64,000 bases of DNA from Pseudoxanthomonas mexicana (GCF_010093385.1 NZ_PDWV01000009.1:1-64000), one strand, 5' to 3'; positions 1 through 10,681 are shown, numbered from the stretch's first letter. Notes: generated by a model not told the origin, from the letters alone. A program made the numbers and translations.

Positions 1-2367
1 CTCCCCGCCCATGCCCAGACCGCCCCTGCCGGCGCCACCGACCTGGACGCGGTGATCGTCACCGGCACGCGCGCCACCGACCGCACCGCGCTGGAATCCA
101 CCTCGCCCATCGACGTGCTGACCGCCGAGGACATCCGCAAGGCCGGCGTGCTCAACGGCGAGCTCGGCAGCGCGCTGCAGGCGCTGCTGCCCTCGCTGAA
201 CTTCCCGCGCCAGTCCAATTCCGGCGGCGCCGACCATGTCCGCGCCGCGCAGCTGCGCGGCCTGAGCCCCAACCAGGTGCTGGTGCTGGTCAATGGCAAG
301 CGCCGCCACACCAGCGCGCTGGTCAACACCGACAGCAAGATCGGCAAGGGCAATACGCCGGTGGACTTCGATGCCATCCCGGTCAGCGCGATCAAGCGCA
401 TCGAAGTGCTGCGCGACGGCGCCGGCGCGCAGTACGGCTCCGATGCCGTGGCCGGGGTCATCAACGTGATCCTCAACGACGCGCCGGAAGGCGGGGCCTT
501 CGAAGCCAGCTACGGCGCACACCACACGAAGGTGGAGCCGATCGACCGGACCGTCACCGACGGCCAGAGCGGCTTCTTCAGCGCGCAGGTCGGCGACCGC
601 ATCGGCAACGGCGGCTTCTTCCGCGTGGGCCTGGAATACAAGCAGCGCGAAGGCACCAATCGCGCCGGCTTCGACCAGATCCCGTTCTTCGAGGAGCAGA
701 CGCCCGACAACCTGGCCCTGGCCGGCCAGCGCAACTACGTGCTGGGGGACGGCAGCTCGCGCGACATCAACGCATGGCTCAACGCGGCCGTGCCGCTGGG
801 CGAATCCGCCGAGTTCTATGCGTTCGGCACGTACCACCAGAGCGATACCGAAGGCGCCAACTATTTCCGCTACCCCGATGGCGTGGCGAACTGGAAGGAG
901 GTCTACCCGAACGGCTACCGCCCGATCTCGGAAGGCGACAACCTGGACCTGGCCGGTGTGGCCGGCGTGCGCGGACAGTGGGGCGACTGGAACTACGACG
1001 CCAGCCTCAACCACGGCCGCAACGCATTCACCTACCGCCTGCGCAACTCGCTCAACGCCTCGCTCGGCCCGAGCAGCCCGACGCGCTTCAAGACCGGCGA
1101 TTACGAATCCGGCCAGACCCTGGTGAACCTGGACATCAGCCGCGTGTTCGGCGCGCACACCTTCGCCACCGGCGTCGAGTTCCGGCACGAGACTTTCGAA
1201 ACGGGTGCCGGCGATCCTGCTGCGTACGCAGCCGGTCCCTATACCGACCGCCCGACCGGCTCGCAGGCCGGGGGCGGACTGACGCCGCAGGACCCCGCCG
1301 ACCTGGACCGCGCCGTGTCCAGCGTCTACGCCAGCCTCAGCAGCCAGTGGGGCGAGAAGTTCACCACCGACATCGCCGCGCGCTACGAGCACTACGACGA
1401 CTTTGGCGGCGAACTGACCGGCAAGCTCGCCGCGCGCTACGAGTTCGCGCCTGCCTTCGCCCTGCGCGGTTCGGTGTCGAACAACTTCCGCGCCCCGTCG
1501 CTGAGCCAGATCGGTTTCGAATCCACCTCCACCGGCTACGACGCGTCCGGCCAGCTCACCCAGGGCCGCCTGCTGTCGGTGAACAATCCCATCGCCCGGG
1601 CGCTCGGCGCGCAGGACCTGGACCCCGAGAAATCGCTGAACCTCAGCCTCGGCTTCACCAGCCGCATCGGCGAGCACTTCGACGTGTCGCTGGACGTGTT
1701 CCGCATCGACATCGACGACCGCGTGGCCCTCACCGAACGCATCGGTGGTGATGCACTGACCGACTTCGTGCTGGACACCTTCGGCGTGCCCGGCGCGCAG
1801 AGCGCCAACTTCTTCATCAACGCCGCCGACACCCGCACCGAGGGCGCCGAACTGGTCGCCAACTGGCGGCAACCGCTGGGCGACGGCGACCTGCTGCTGA
1901 CCGGCGCGTACAGCTACGCCAAGACGGAATTGAAGAACATCGCGACCACGCCGGCCGAACTGCTCGCCATCGACCCCGGCTACGTGCTGTTCGGCGTGGA
2001 GGAAAGCAACACGCTGACCGACGCCGCCCCGCGCACGCGCGGCACCTTCACCGCCAGCTGGGATACCACGCAGTGGTCGCTGCTGGGCCGCGTGAGCCGC
2101 CACGGCAGCGCCAAGCGCGTGTTCAACTTCGGAGGCGGCTTCGAGCCGGAGCAGACCTATGGCGCCGAGTGGCAACTGGATGCGGAAGTCGAGTACCGCG
2201 TGTCGCCGAAGTGGAGCGTCGCCCTCGGCGGCCTGAACCTGACCGACGAGTACCCGGACCTGTCGAGCGCGGACATCTCCTACTTCGGCAACCTGCCCTA
2301 CGACGTGCTGTCACCCATCGGCAGCAACGGCGCGTACTACTACACGCGGGTGCGCTACACGTTCTGA
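1..2367 (+). CDS. TonB-dependent outer-membrane receptor (5' end outside window)
   Basis: Gated outer-membrane channel that imports a bulky ligand using TonB energy. The frame is open to the left edge: translation upstream of the first internal GTG (position 52) reads LPAHAQTAPAGATDLDAVIV, the end of a signal peptide followed by a TonB box, so the true start lies outside. The plug domain follows (IDVLTAEDIRKAG, RGLSPNQVLVLVNGKR, then IEVLRDGAGAQYGSDAVAG). The remainder is a beta-barrel with many aromatic turns, ending in RVRYTF with a terminal Phe as expected for barrel proteins. No regulator or Fur box is visible, and the ligand cannot be inferred. Confidence 0.93.
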   Translation, partial: LPAHAQTAPAGATDLDAVIVTGTRATDRTALESTSPIDVLTAEDIRKAGVLNGELGSALQALLPSLNFPRQSNSGGADHVRAAQLRGLSPNQVLVLVNGKRRHTSALVNTDSKIGKGNTPVDFDAIPVSAIKRIEVLRDGAGAQYGSDAVAGVINVILNDAPEGGAFEASYGAHHTKVEPIDRTVTDGQSGFFSAQVGDRIGNGGFFRVGLEYKQREGTNRAGFDQIPFFEEQTPDNLALAGQRNYVLGDGSSRDINAWLNAAVPLGESAEFYAFGTYHQSDTEGANYFRYPDGVANWKEVYPNGYRPISEGDNLDLAGVAGVRGQWGDWNYDASLNHGRNAFTYRLRNSLNASLGPSSPTRFKTGDYESGQTLVNLDISRVFGAHTFATGVEFRHETFETGAGDPAAYAAGPYTDRPTGSQAGGGLTPQDPADLDRAVSSVYASLSSQWGEKFTTDIAARYEHYDDFGGELTGKLAARYEFAPAFALRGSVSNNFRAPSLSQIGFESTSTGYDASGQLTQGRLLSVNNPIARALGAQDLDPEKSLNLSLGFTSRIGEHFDVSLDVFRIDIDDRVALTERIGGDALTDFVLDTFGVPGAQSANFFINAADTRTEGAELVANWRQPLGDGDLLLTGAYSYAKTELKNIATTPAELLAIDPGYVLFGVEESNTLTDAAPRTRGTFTASWDTTQWSLLGRVSRHGSAKRVFNFGGGFEPEQTYGAEWQLDAEVEYRVSPKWSVALGGLNLTDEYPDLSSADISYFGNLPYDVLSPIGSNGAYYYTRVRYTF

Positions 2368-2380
2368 GTTGGACAGACGT

Positions 2381-2473
2381 CGTCCCGGCGCAGGCCGGGA
2401 TGACGGTTGTGTCGCGTGCGCCATGCGCACGGCCCCGGTATTGCGGACGCACGGCGTCGTGCGCGTGGCGCAC
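2381..2473. repeat. Cluster of short inverted repeats after the receptor
   Basis: Three small palindromes lie between convergent genes. The first has arms CCCGGC/GCCGGG around GCAG (2384-2399). The other two share arms: GTGCGC-CAT-GCGCAC (2416-2430) and GTGCGC-GTG-GCGCAC (2459-2473). They look like REP-type intergenic palindromes that may also end transcription from either side. No T-run follows, so a simple intrinsic terminator is not claimed. Confidence 0.5.
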
Positions 2474-2474
2474 G

Positions 2475-2888
2475 CTACAGGAACCGCGCGCGCTCCTCCT
2501 CCGTCGGCACATGGCACGCGGTGGTGCCGAACAGGCGATAGCGATTGCGCGCGATCCACCGGTATACCGGATCGCGCACGAAACGCGGCACCCACGCGAT
2601 CACGCCCGCCAAGCACCATGCTCCGCCCAGGCCGGTCAGCACGCGCTGGATGGCGTCGCTGTCGGTCCACGCGCGCTCGCCGTCGACCAGCAGGAACGAC
2701 GCGGGGTCGTCAGGATCCAGTCCATGCCCCGCCAGCAACGCGCGACCCGCGTCCGTCTGCATCGCCGCGAAACGGTAGCGGCCCTCACGGTCGTGCTTCA
2801 GCAGGAAACGCACCCAGCCGTTGCACAGCACGCAGATGCCGTCGAAGACGATGACGGAGCCATCAGGACGTGGCAGCTCATCCGGCAT
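2475..2888 (-). CDS. DCC-family thiol-disulfide oxidoreductase-like protein (DUF393)
   Basis: Small 137-residue protein of the DUF393/DCC family, named for its conserved N-terminal Asp-x-x-Cys-x-x-Cys. Here the motif is FDGICVLCNGWV with Cys19 and Cys22, followed by KHDREGRYRFAAMQ and a C-terminal part rich in Arg and aromatic residues. The family has a thioredoxin-like fold and probable redox function; the substrate is unknown. It is last in a four-gene minus-strand run. Its ATG overlaps the DUF4166 stop region by 11 bases, so translational coupling is likely. Confidence 0.85.
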   Translation of the reverse strand: MPDELPRPDGSVIVFDGICVLCNGWVRFLLKHDREGRYRFAAMQTDAGRALLAGHGLDPDDPASFLLVDGERAWTDSDAIQRVLTGLGGAWCLAGVIAWVPRFVRDPVYRWIARNRYRLFGTTACHVPTEEERARFL

Positions 2889-3411
2889 CCAGCCATCCCC
2901 GGTAGCGCACCAGCAAACCCGCCCGCGGCAACGACGCCCAGACTTCGAACCGGTAGCGCGCGTCCTCGGCGAATTCGCGCGCGCCGACGCCGGTGAACCA
3001 GCGGGGCGGCAGCGACACGCCGAACACGCCGACTCGGACGACGCGCCAGACTATCGCCTCGTTGACGACCTCCAGGTGGAACCCGAACGTCGCCACGCCC
3101 AAGCTTTCGCACAGCACGTCACCCCCGCGCCACAACCGCGAGGGCATGGCGCGGCCGCCGATGTAGCGAATCCAGCGTTCGTGGTCCGGCGATGCGTCGA
3201 TCTCGACGCACAGTGGGCCTGCGCCCGCGGGTGGCAGGTGCGTGGCCGCGGCGACCAGTCGCGACAGCAGGCCCGATCCGCGTTCGACCTGCACCTCGCC
3301 GACGTACCGCTTCAGTCCCTGCGCGACATGCAGCGCGCGCACCGGTTCCGGCAGCGTGGCGAACGCCGGCCCCAGTAATGCTGCGAACAACGGGCTTACG
3401 GCTGCATCCAC
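2878..3411 (-). CDS. DUF4166 domain protein
   Basis: About 177 residues. The N-terminus LFAALLGPAFATLPEPVRAL followed by RYVGEVQVERG matches the DUF4166 family; the C-terminus is FEVWASLPRAGLLVRYRGWL. The GTG at 3411 was chosen because it overlaps the end of pgeF by 16 bases and because sequence upstream in this frame is an Arg-rich shadow of pgeF. No signal peptide or membrane span is seen. Molecular function is unknown. In some genomes the domain is fused to or found beside epimerase-like or DCC proteins, and here a DCC protein follows directly. Confidence 0.82.
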   Translation of the reverse strand: MDAAVSPLFAALLGPAFATLPEPVRALHVAQGLKRYVGEVQVERGSGLLSRLVAAATHLPPAGAGPLCVEIDASPDHERWIRYIGGRAMPSRLWRGGDVLCESLGVATFGFHLEVVNEAIVWRVVRVGVFGVSLPPRWFTGVGAREFAEDARYRFEVWASLPRAGLLVRYRGWLDAG

Positions 3412-4162
3412 GCCAGCGTGGCGATGCGGCCGCTGCGGCCGTCGCGGCGATGGGAGAAGAAACGGTCGGGTTCGCTGATCGTGCAGAGATCGCCGCCATG
3501 GATGTCCTCCGGCCGCATGCCGCGCGCGACGAGGCGGCGACGCGCGAGCGCAGGCAGGTCGGCCAGCCAATGGCCCGGACGCGTCGCCACGAACGCCGCA
3601 GCCGCGCCCGCATCGTGCGAGACGAAGGCGTCGAAGACGTTCTTGCCGACTTCGTAGCGCCGGGGCCCGGCCGCCGGTCCGATCCACGCGACCAGGTCCG
3701 CGGCCGGTGTGCGCATGGCCGCCAGCGTCGCCTCCAGCATGCCCTTCGACAGCCCCGGCCAGCCGGCGTGCGCGGCGGCGATCTCGCGGCCGTTCTTCGC
3801 CGCGAACACCACCGGCAGGCAGTCGGCGGTGAGGATGGCCAGCACCACGCCCGGCGTCGTCGTGACCAGCGCGTCGGCGACGGGCTCGGGCGCATCGCGG
3901 TCCGGGCGTCCGTCCACGCGCACGACATCGGTGCCATGCACCTGCTTCAGCCAGTGCGGCGCCGACGGCAGGCCGGCCAGTTCGGCCAGTTGCGCGCTGT
4001 TGCGCGCCACCGTGGCCGGATCATCGCCGTCGGCCGCGTACTTGTTGCCCAGGTTGAAGTGGTCGAACGGCGCCTGCGACACGCCCGCGCCATGGCGCAA
4101 CGTGGTGAACGCGTGCACGCCCCGCGGCGCGGGCCAGGCGGCCTGCACGACGGGCGCACGAT

Positions 4163-4166
<4 letters not shown>
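3396..4166 (-). CDS. pgeF: Peptidoglycan editing factor / laccase-domain purine nucleoside phosphorylase (YfiH family)
   Basis: Cytosolic YfiH-family enzyme of 256 residues. The three metal-binding residues are visible: His77 in KQVHGTD, Cys116 in [10 protein letters not shown] and His133 in AAHAGW, followed by FNLG- and IGPAAGP-type motifs. Family members have been described as purine nucleoside phosphorylases/adenosine deaminases, as multicopper oxidase-like enzymes, and as PgeF, which removes misincorporated L-Ser from peptidoglycan precursors. The GTG start overlaps the rluD stop as GTGA. The rluD-yfiH pairing is widely conserved in Proteobacteria and supports the assignment. Confidence 0.9.
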
Positions 4167-5146
<980 letters not shown>

Positions 5147-5265
5147 GCGGAAAAACGTCCAGGAAGGCCATGCCGCCGGTCCGTATTGGCCGATTGTTCA
5201 TGGCGAAGGCGGCGCCTAGGCTATCATCGACAGCCTGTTTCCCTGCCGCGGCCTGCCGCCAGCCC

Positions 5266-6153
5266 ATGACCCAGCGTGCCCTTCCCCGCCTTACCCGCCC
5301 CTCCGCGTCCGCCCGTCTGGTCCTGCTGGCACTGGCGATCGCCTTCGCCGGGACCGGCTGCGGCAAGATCTTCAAGAAGAAGGAAGCACCTGAGAACCAG
5401 CCGGTCGAGGTGATGTACCAGGAAGCGCACCAGGCCATGGCCAACAACAACTGGGACCGCGGCCTGACCAGCTTCCGCCGCCTGATCGCCCAGTATCCCT
5501 ACGGCCCCTACACCGAGCAGGCGCTGATGGAAACGGCCTATGCCGAGTACAAGGCCGGCAAGCTGGACGACGCGGTGACCACCATCGACCGCTTCATCCG
5601 CACCTACCCCACGCATCGCAACATCCCGTACATGTACTACCTGCGCGGGCTGGCCAACTCCAACCGCGACACGGTGTTCCTGCAGAAGGTGTGGCGCCTG
5701 GATGCCAGCCGCCGCGACCTGGCCACGCCGATGCAGGGCTACAACGACTTCAACCGCGTGGCCGAGAACTACCCCAACAGCCGCTACGCCGCCGATGCCC
5801 GCCAGCGCATGCTGGCCCTGCGCAACCAGTTCGCCCTGCACGAACTGGACACCGCCATCTACTACCTGCGCCGCGACGCCTACGTGTCGGCCGCCAGCCG
5901 CGCCAAGTACCTGCTGGAAACCTATCCGCAGAGCGCGCACCAGAACGACGCCGTCGCCGTGCTGGCCGAGGCCTACACCCGCCTGGGCAACGAAGCCCTG
6001 GCCGCGGATGCCCGGCGCGTGCTGGAGTTGAACGACCCGCAGCACCCCTGGCTGGCCGGCAAGTGGCCGGACTATCCGTGGATGGTGCGTCGCCTGAACC
6101 CGTTCGCCGGCGAGAAGTCCATCAACACCGCCGAACGCCGCAACGACGACTGA
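5266..6153 (+). CDS. bamD: Outer-membrane assembly lipoprotein BamD
   Basis: Essential lipoprotein of the BAM complex, which inserts beta-barrel proteins such as the TonB receptors in this window. From the ATG at 5266 there is a lipoprotein signal with lipobox AGTGC and acylated Cys32. TPR repeats follow (YQEAHQAMANNNWDRGLTSF, YTEQALMETAYAEYKAGKL and later helices). An upstream in-frame ATG at 5170 would add 32 residues before the signal and was not used. Length 295 aa, slightly longer than E. coli BamD. A strong hairpin terminator follows directly. Confidence 0.95.
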   Translation: MTQRALPRLTRPSASARLVLLALAIAFAGTGCGKIFKKKEAPENQPVEVMYQEAHQAMANNNWDRGLTSFRRLIAQYPYGPYTEQALMETAYAEYKAGKLDDAVTTIDRFIRTYPTHRNIPYMYYLRGLANSNRDTVFLQKVWRLDASRRDLATPMQGYNDFNRVAENYPNSRYAADARQRMLALRNQFALHELDTAIYYLRRDAYVSAASRAKYLLETYPQSAHQNDAVAVLAEAYTRLGNEALAADARRVLELNDPQHPWLAGKWPDYPWMVRRLNPFAGEKSINTAERRNDD

Positions 6154-6172
6154 GCCCAGCGCGGTCGTCCGG

Positions 6173-6198
6173 AAGAAAGGGCCTTCGGGCCCTTTCTT
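6173..6198. terminator. Intrinsic terminator after bamD, probably bidirectional
   Basis: A perfect 11-bp stem (AAGAAAGGGCC/GGCCCTTTCTT) closes a TTCG tetraloop; the outer A/T pairs give a short U-tract on either strand. It lies 19 bases after the bamD stop and 15 before the convergent VKOR-like gene's stop, so it can end both transcripts. Confidence 0.85.
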
Positions 6199-6213
6199 CG
6201 TTTCGGGGCGGGG

Positions 6214-7101
6214 TCATTCGGCCGCGCCGGCCCTGTCCCAGTCGAAGCGCGTCAGTACCGCCAGCTGCTGCGGTTCGAGCACGCCGTTGTGCTGGATGCC
6301 GTCGATCCCCCAGGTGGGGAACACGGTCACCCCGGCCGCCGCGCATGTCGACGTCATCGGCGTGCTGCGCCCGCCGGGCGAGCACTCCACATAGGGCAGC
6401 CGGTCCGCCGCATGGCCGAAGCGGCGCTTCTGTTGCCGGCACTCCACGCACCATGACGCGCCATAGAACTTGGCGCCGTAATCGGACAGGTGCTGGGCCA
6501 GTGCCGCCGCACGACGGCTTTCCGGACGCTGGTGCAGCAGTCCGCTCTGGTGCACGTGAAGGACAGCCACGACAAGCAGTACCGGCAACGCCTGCACCAC
6601 CCACCACCGCTTCCAGGGCTGGCCGGGCGCGGACACGGGGTGGCGCAGCTGCAGCCAGCCGAACATCGCCGCCAGTACCGCCAGCGAAGCCAGGCAGCCG
6701 ATGCAGAAGGCGTCGAGCGCCACAGCCCCCACCGCGGTGAGGTACACGCTGATCGCCAGCCCCAGCAGCACCAGCCGCCACTGCCGCTGCCACCGCAGCA
6801 GCGGTGACGCCTTGCGCGACAGCGACACCCACGCGACCACCGCATACAGGCCGAAGCCCCATAATGCCATCGGCAGGCCCAGCAGCGTGGACCAGCCGCT
6901 GCGCTGGATCGCATCGCACCCCCCATCGGCGCCGCAGAACGCAGAGGGCGACCCGCTCCCCGCCGTCCAGGCCAGGTAGCCGGTGATCAGCAGCCCCAGC
7001 GCCGCCAGCGCCAGCATCACCTTGTCCGGTGGCGTGGCCGGACGCGGCGTGGGCGCCGCAGGGCGGTCGCGATGCGGTGAACGCTTTTTCTTCCTTGTCA
7101 T
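6214..7101 (-). CDS. Vitamin K epoxide reductase family protein with C-terminal thioredoxin-like domain
   Basis: Membrane oxidoreductase that would re-oxidise periplasmic dithiol carriers using quinone, an alternative to DsbB. The VKOR domain (about residues 28-150, four to five membrane helices) has the loop cysteines Cys56 and Cys62 (FCGADGGCDAIQRS) and the active CxxC Cys133/Cys136 in DAFCIGC. After a linker helix, a thioredoxin-like part (about 205-290) has Cys218-x-x-Cys221 in YGASWCVECRQQK. The fused layout is known from cyanobacteria and other bacteria. It converges on bamD and lies downstream of nadE on the same strand. Confidence 0.9.
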   Translation of the reverse strand: MTRKKKRSPHRDRPAAPTPRPATPPDKVMLALAALGLLITGYLAWTAGSGSPSAFCGADGGCDAIQRSGWSTLLGLPMALWGFGLYAVVAWVSLSRKASPLLRWQRQWRLVLLGLAISVYLTAVGAVALDAFCIGCLASLAVLAAMFGWLQLRHPVSAPGQPWKRWWVVQALPVLLVVAVLHVHQSGLLHQRPESRRAAALAQHLSDYGAKFYGASWCVECRQQKRRFGHAADRLPYVECSPGGRSTPMTSTCAAAGVTVFPTWGIDGIQHNGVLEPQQLAVLTRFDWDRAGAAE

Positions 7102-7126
7102 TCCGGTCTCCAGCGCCCGGCGGCGC

Positions 7127-8763
7127 TCACAGCGCGTACTTGTTGGTGATCGGGTAGCGGCGCTCGCGGCCGAACGCGCGACGCGAGACCTTCGGTCCGG
7201 GCGCGGCCTGGTGGCGCTTCCACTCGTTGATGCGCACCAGCCGCAGCATGCGGTCCACGGTGGCGGCGTCGAAGCCGGCGGCGACGATCTCGTCGCGCGA
7301 CTGCTCCAGGTCCACGTAGCGGAACAGGATGGCGTCCAGCACGTCGTACGGCGGCAGCGAGTCCTGGTCCTTCTGGTTCTCGCGCAGTTCGGCCGACGGC
7401 GGGCGCTCGATCACGGCCGGCGGGATCACCGGCGCGCCGCCCACGGTGTTGCGCCAGCGCGCCAGCGCGAACACCTCCGTCTTGTACAGATCCTTGATCG
7501 TGCGTAGCCGCCGCACATGTCGCCATAGATGGTGGCGTAGCCCACCGCGTACTCGCTCTTGTTGCCGGTGGTCAGCAGCAGGCCGCCGAACTTGTTGCTC
7601 AGCGCCATCAGGATCACGCCGCGGCTGCGCGACTGCAGGTTCTCCTCGGTGGTGTCGGCGGGCGTGTCGCCGAACACCGGACCGAGCGCTTCGAGGAAAC
7701 CCTTGAACGGCGCCTCGATCGAGATGGCTTCCAGCTTCACGCCCAGTGCCGCGCACTGCTCGGCGGCCAGGTCGTTGGACAGCCCCGCGGTATAGCGCGA
7801 CGGCAGCCGCACCGCGGTGACGTTCTCCGCGCCCAGCGCGTCCACCGCCAGCGCCAGCACCAGCGCCGAATCGATACCACCGGACAAGCCCAGCCACACC
7901 TTCGAGAAGCCGTTCTTCCCGCAGTAGTCGCGAATGCCGCGCACGATGGCGCGCCAGGCCAGCGCGTCGCGGCTCTCGTCGCCGTCGTCCATCCACACCA
8001 CGGGACTGAACTTCCGCGCGGCCGCGTCGAAATCCACCCCCAGCCACTGGTCGGTGAACGCCGCCGCCGCCGGGTGCACGACGCCATCACCGTCCGCCAC
8101 CACCGATGCGCCGTCGAACACCACCGCGTCCTGACCGCCCACCATGTTGAGGTAGGCCAGCGCCATGCCGGTCTCGCGCGTACGTTCGGCGATCAGCGCA
8201 TCGCGCTGCGCGTGCTTGTCGCGGTCGAACGGTGAGGCATTGGGCACCAGCGTCATCACGGCACCCGCGCTGGCGGTGTCGGCCAGCGGCTCGGGGAACC
8301 ACAGGTCCTCGCAGATCACCAGGCCCAGCGGCACGCCCTTCACCTCGAACGTGCAGGCGCCCCCGTCCGGGTCCACGTCGAAGTAGCGGCGCTCGTCGAA
8401 TACCGCGTAGTTGGGCAGCTCGCGCTTGCGGTAGGTGGTCTCGACCACCCCGTCACGCAGCACGCTGGCCGCGTTGTAGACCACGCTGCCCGCGCTCTGC
8501 GGCCCGCCCACCACGGCGACGATGCCGTGCGTGGTGGCCGCGATCTCCGACAGTGCGGTCTCGCAGTCGGCCAGGAAGCGCGGCCGCAGCAACAGGTCTT
8601 CCGGCGGATAGCCGCTGACTGCCAGTTCGGGGAACAGCACCACGTCGGCCCCGTACTCGTCGCGCGCCTCGGCGATCATGCGGCGGATGTTGTCGCTGTT
8701 CTGCGCCACCGCGCCGACCGGAAAGTCGAACTGCGCCATCGCGATGCGGAGGATCTGGGTCAT
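7127..8763 (-). pseudogene. nadE: Glutamine-dependent NAD+ synthase, frameshifted as read
   Basis: Final step of NAD synthesis: amidation of deamido-NAD with ammonia from glutamine. The N-terminal nitrilase domain has Glu46 (LFPELAVSGYPPED), Lys113 (YRKRELPNY) and Cys151 (VICEDLWFPEP). The synthase domain has the ATP P-loop SGGIDSAL and ends with KTEVFALARWRN and RRYPITNKYAL. The reading frame breaks near 7499-7506: after GDMCGGYA the first frame runs into Arg-rich nonsense while the neighbouring frame continues with IKDLYKTEVF. Adding one base restores about 545 residues, the normal family length. No second nadE is in the window and the rest is perfectly conserved, so a sequencing error is more likely than decay. 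Confidence 0.9.
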
Positions 8764-8824
8764 GTCGGCCTTCGATGGGAACGAACGCCGGCATTATCCC
8801 AGACCCCGCACCCGACGCCGCGCG

Positions 8825-8860
8825 AAAAAAGCCCCGCGGCGTCCGGGACGCACGCGGGGC
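8825..8860 (-). terminator. Intrinsic terminator of pckG
   Basis: On the minus strand a hairpin with arms GCCCCGCG/CGCGGGGC is followed at once by six T residues (A-run 8825-8830 on the plus strand). It begins 31 bases after the pckG stop. Confidence 0.88.
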
Positions 8861-8890
8861 AGCGCAGGAAGCGATGCGCGAGGCGGGGAA

Positions 8891-10681
8891 TCAGCCGGCC
8901 AGGCGGGCGGCGATACGCTGCTGCTCGTCCTTCAGCGCCTGCGGGGTGCGGGCGCCGAATTCCTGCAGGTACTCGCCCAGGCTGGCGAACTCGGCCTGCC
9001 AGCCGGCGCGATCGAAGCCGAACAGCAGCTCATGGGCCTCGTCGCTCAGCGCCACGCCGTCCAGGTTGATGTCCTCCGCGCGCGGCAGGTGGCCGATGGG
9101 CGTTTCCACCGCGTCGGCCTTGCCCTCGACGCGCCGGATCATCCACTCCAGCACGCGCAGGTTCTCGCCGAAGCCCGGCCACAGGAACTTGCCGTCGCCA
9201 CCCTTGCGGAACCAGTTCACGTGGAAACTCTTGGGCAGCTTCGCGCCAGCCCGGTCGAACGACAGCCAGTGGGCGAAGTAGTCGGCGAAGTTGTAGCCGC
9301 AGAACGGCTTCATCGCCATCGGGTCGCGGCGCATCACGCCGACCGCGCCGGTCGCGGCCGCGGTGGTTTCCGAGCCCATCGCTGCGCCGACCAGCACGCC
9401 ATGCGTCCAGTCGCGCGCCTCGAACACCAGCGGCACCAGCGAGGCGCGGCGTCCGCCGAAAACGATCGCGCTGATCGGCACGCCCTGCGGATCCTCGGCC
9501 TTGGCCGAATAGCTCGGGCACTGCCGCGCGGAGACGGTGAAGCGGGAGTTCGGGTGTGCGGCCGGGCCATTGGCCGGGTCGTACTTGCGGCCCTGCCAGT
9601 CCAGCGCGGGCGTGCGCGAGTCCAGCCCTTCCCACCACGGCTCCTGGTCGTCGGTGACGGCGACGTTGGTGAAGATGGTGTGGTGGCTGATGGTGGCCAG
9701 CGCATTCGGGTTGGAGCTGTCCGAGGTGCCGGGCGCCACGCCGAAGAAGCCGGCTTCCGGGTTGATCGCATACAGGCGCCCATCGGCGCCGGGACGCATC
9801 CAGCAGATGTCGTCGCCGATCGTCCACACCTTCCAGCCGGCCTGGCGGTAGCCCTCCGGCGGGATCAGCATGGCCAGGTTGGTTTTGCCGCAGGCGGACG
9901 GGAACGCGGCGGCGATGTAGTGCGTTTCGCCCTGCGGGTTCTCGATGCCGACGATCAGCATGTGCTCGGCCAGCCAGCCTTCCTGCCGCGCCTGGTGCGA
10001 GGCGATGCGCAGGGCGTGGCACTTCTTGCCCAGCAGCGCATTGCCGCCGTAGCCCGAGCCGAAGCTCTTGATGGTCAGCTCCTCGGGGAAGTGCATGATG
10101 AAGCGGCGGTCCGGGTCCAGCTCGCCGGTGGAGTGCAGCCCCTTCACGAAGGTCCCTTCCCGCTCGATGCGCGCCAACGCGGCCGCGCCCATGCGGGTCA
10201 TGATGCGCATGTTCGCCACCACGTACGGCGAATCGGTGATCTCCACGCCGCAGCGCGAGAGCGGCGAGTCGATCGGGCCCATGCAGGAGGGGATCACGTA
10301 CAGCGTGCGTCCGCGCATGCAGCCGGCGAACAGCGCATCCATCTTCGCGTGCGCCTCGGCCGGGGCCATCCAGTGGTTGTTGGGGCCGGCGTCTTCCTGC
10401 TGCGGGGTGCAGACGAAGGTCAGGTGCTCCACCCGCGCCACGTCGCTCGGGCTGGAGCGGTGCAGCCAGCTGTGGGGGTGGGTTTCCGGGTTCAACGGCA
10501 GCAGCGTGCCGTCGGCCAGCATCTGCTGGGTCAGCCGCGCGTTCTCGGCGTCGCTGCCGTCGCACCAGTGGATGTGGTCCGGCTGGGCGAGCGCGGCGAC
10601 TTCCGCAACCCAGGCGTTCAATGCGTCCAGCGAACTGCCCTGGAATTCGTTGCGTTTGAAAACATCGACCGCTGCGTTCAT
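8891..10681 (-). CDS. pckG: Phosphoenolpyruvate carboxykinase (GTP)
   Basis: Converts oxaloacetate and GTP to PEP, CO2 and GDP, the entry step of gluconeogenesis. The 596 residues match the GTP class: the kinase-1 P-loop FPSACGKTN lies at 260-268, preceded by SFGSGYGGNALLGKKC, and followed by the GTP/metal-binding region TIGDDICWM and the motif WFRKGGDGKFLWPGFGENLR. The ATG at 10681 has GAGGG seven bases upstream. With ppc at 54-57 kb the window encodes both directions of the PEP/oxaloacetate interchange. The region upstream holds the 21-bp tandem repeat. Confidence 0.97.
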   Translation of the reverse strand: MNAAVDVFKRNEFQGSSLDALNAWVAEVAALAQPDHIHWCDGSDAENARLTQQMLADGTLLPLNPETHPHSWLHRSSPSDVARVEHLTFVCTPQQEDAGPNNHWMAPAEAHAKMDALFAGCMRGRTLYVIPSCMGPIDSPLSRCGVEITDSPYVVANMRIMTRMGAAALARIEREGTFVKGLHSTGELDPDRRFIMHFPEELTIKSFGSGYGGNALLGKKCHALRIASHQARQEGWLAEHMLIVGIENPQGETHYIAAAFPSACGKTNLAMLIPPEGYRQAGWKVWTIGDDICWMRPGADGRLYAINPEAGFFGVAPGTSDSSNPNALATISHHTIFTNVAVTDDQEPWWEGLDSRTPALDWQGRKYDPANGPAAHPNSRFTVSARQCPSYSAKAEDPQGVPISAIVFGGRRASLVPLVFEARDWTHGVLVGAAMGSETTAAATGAVGVMRRDPMAMKPFCGYNFADYFAHWLSFDRAGAKLPKSFHVNWFRKGGDGKFLWPGFGENLRVLEWMIRRVEGKADAVETPIGHLPRAEDINLDGVALSDEAHELLFGFDRAGWQAEFASLGEYLQEFGARTPQALKDEQQRIAARLAG

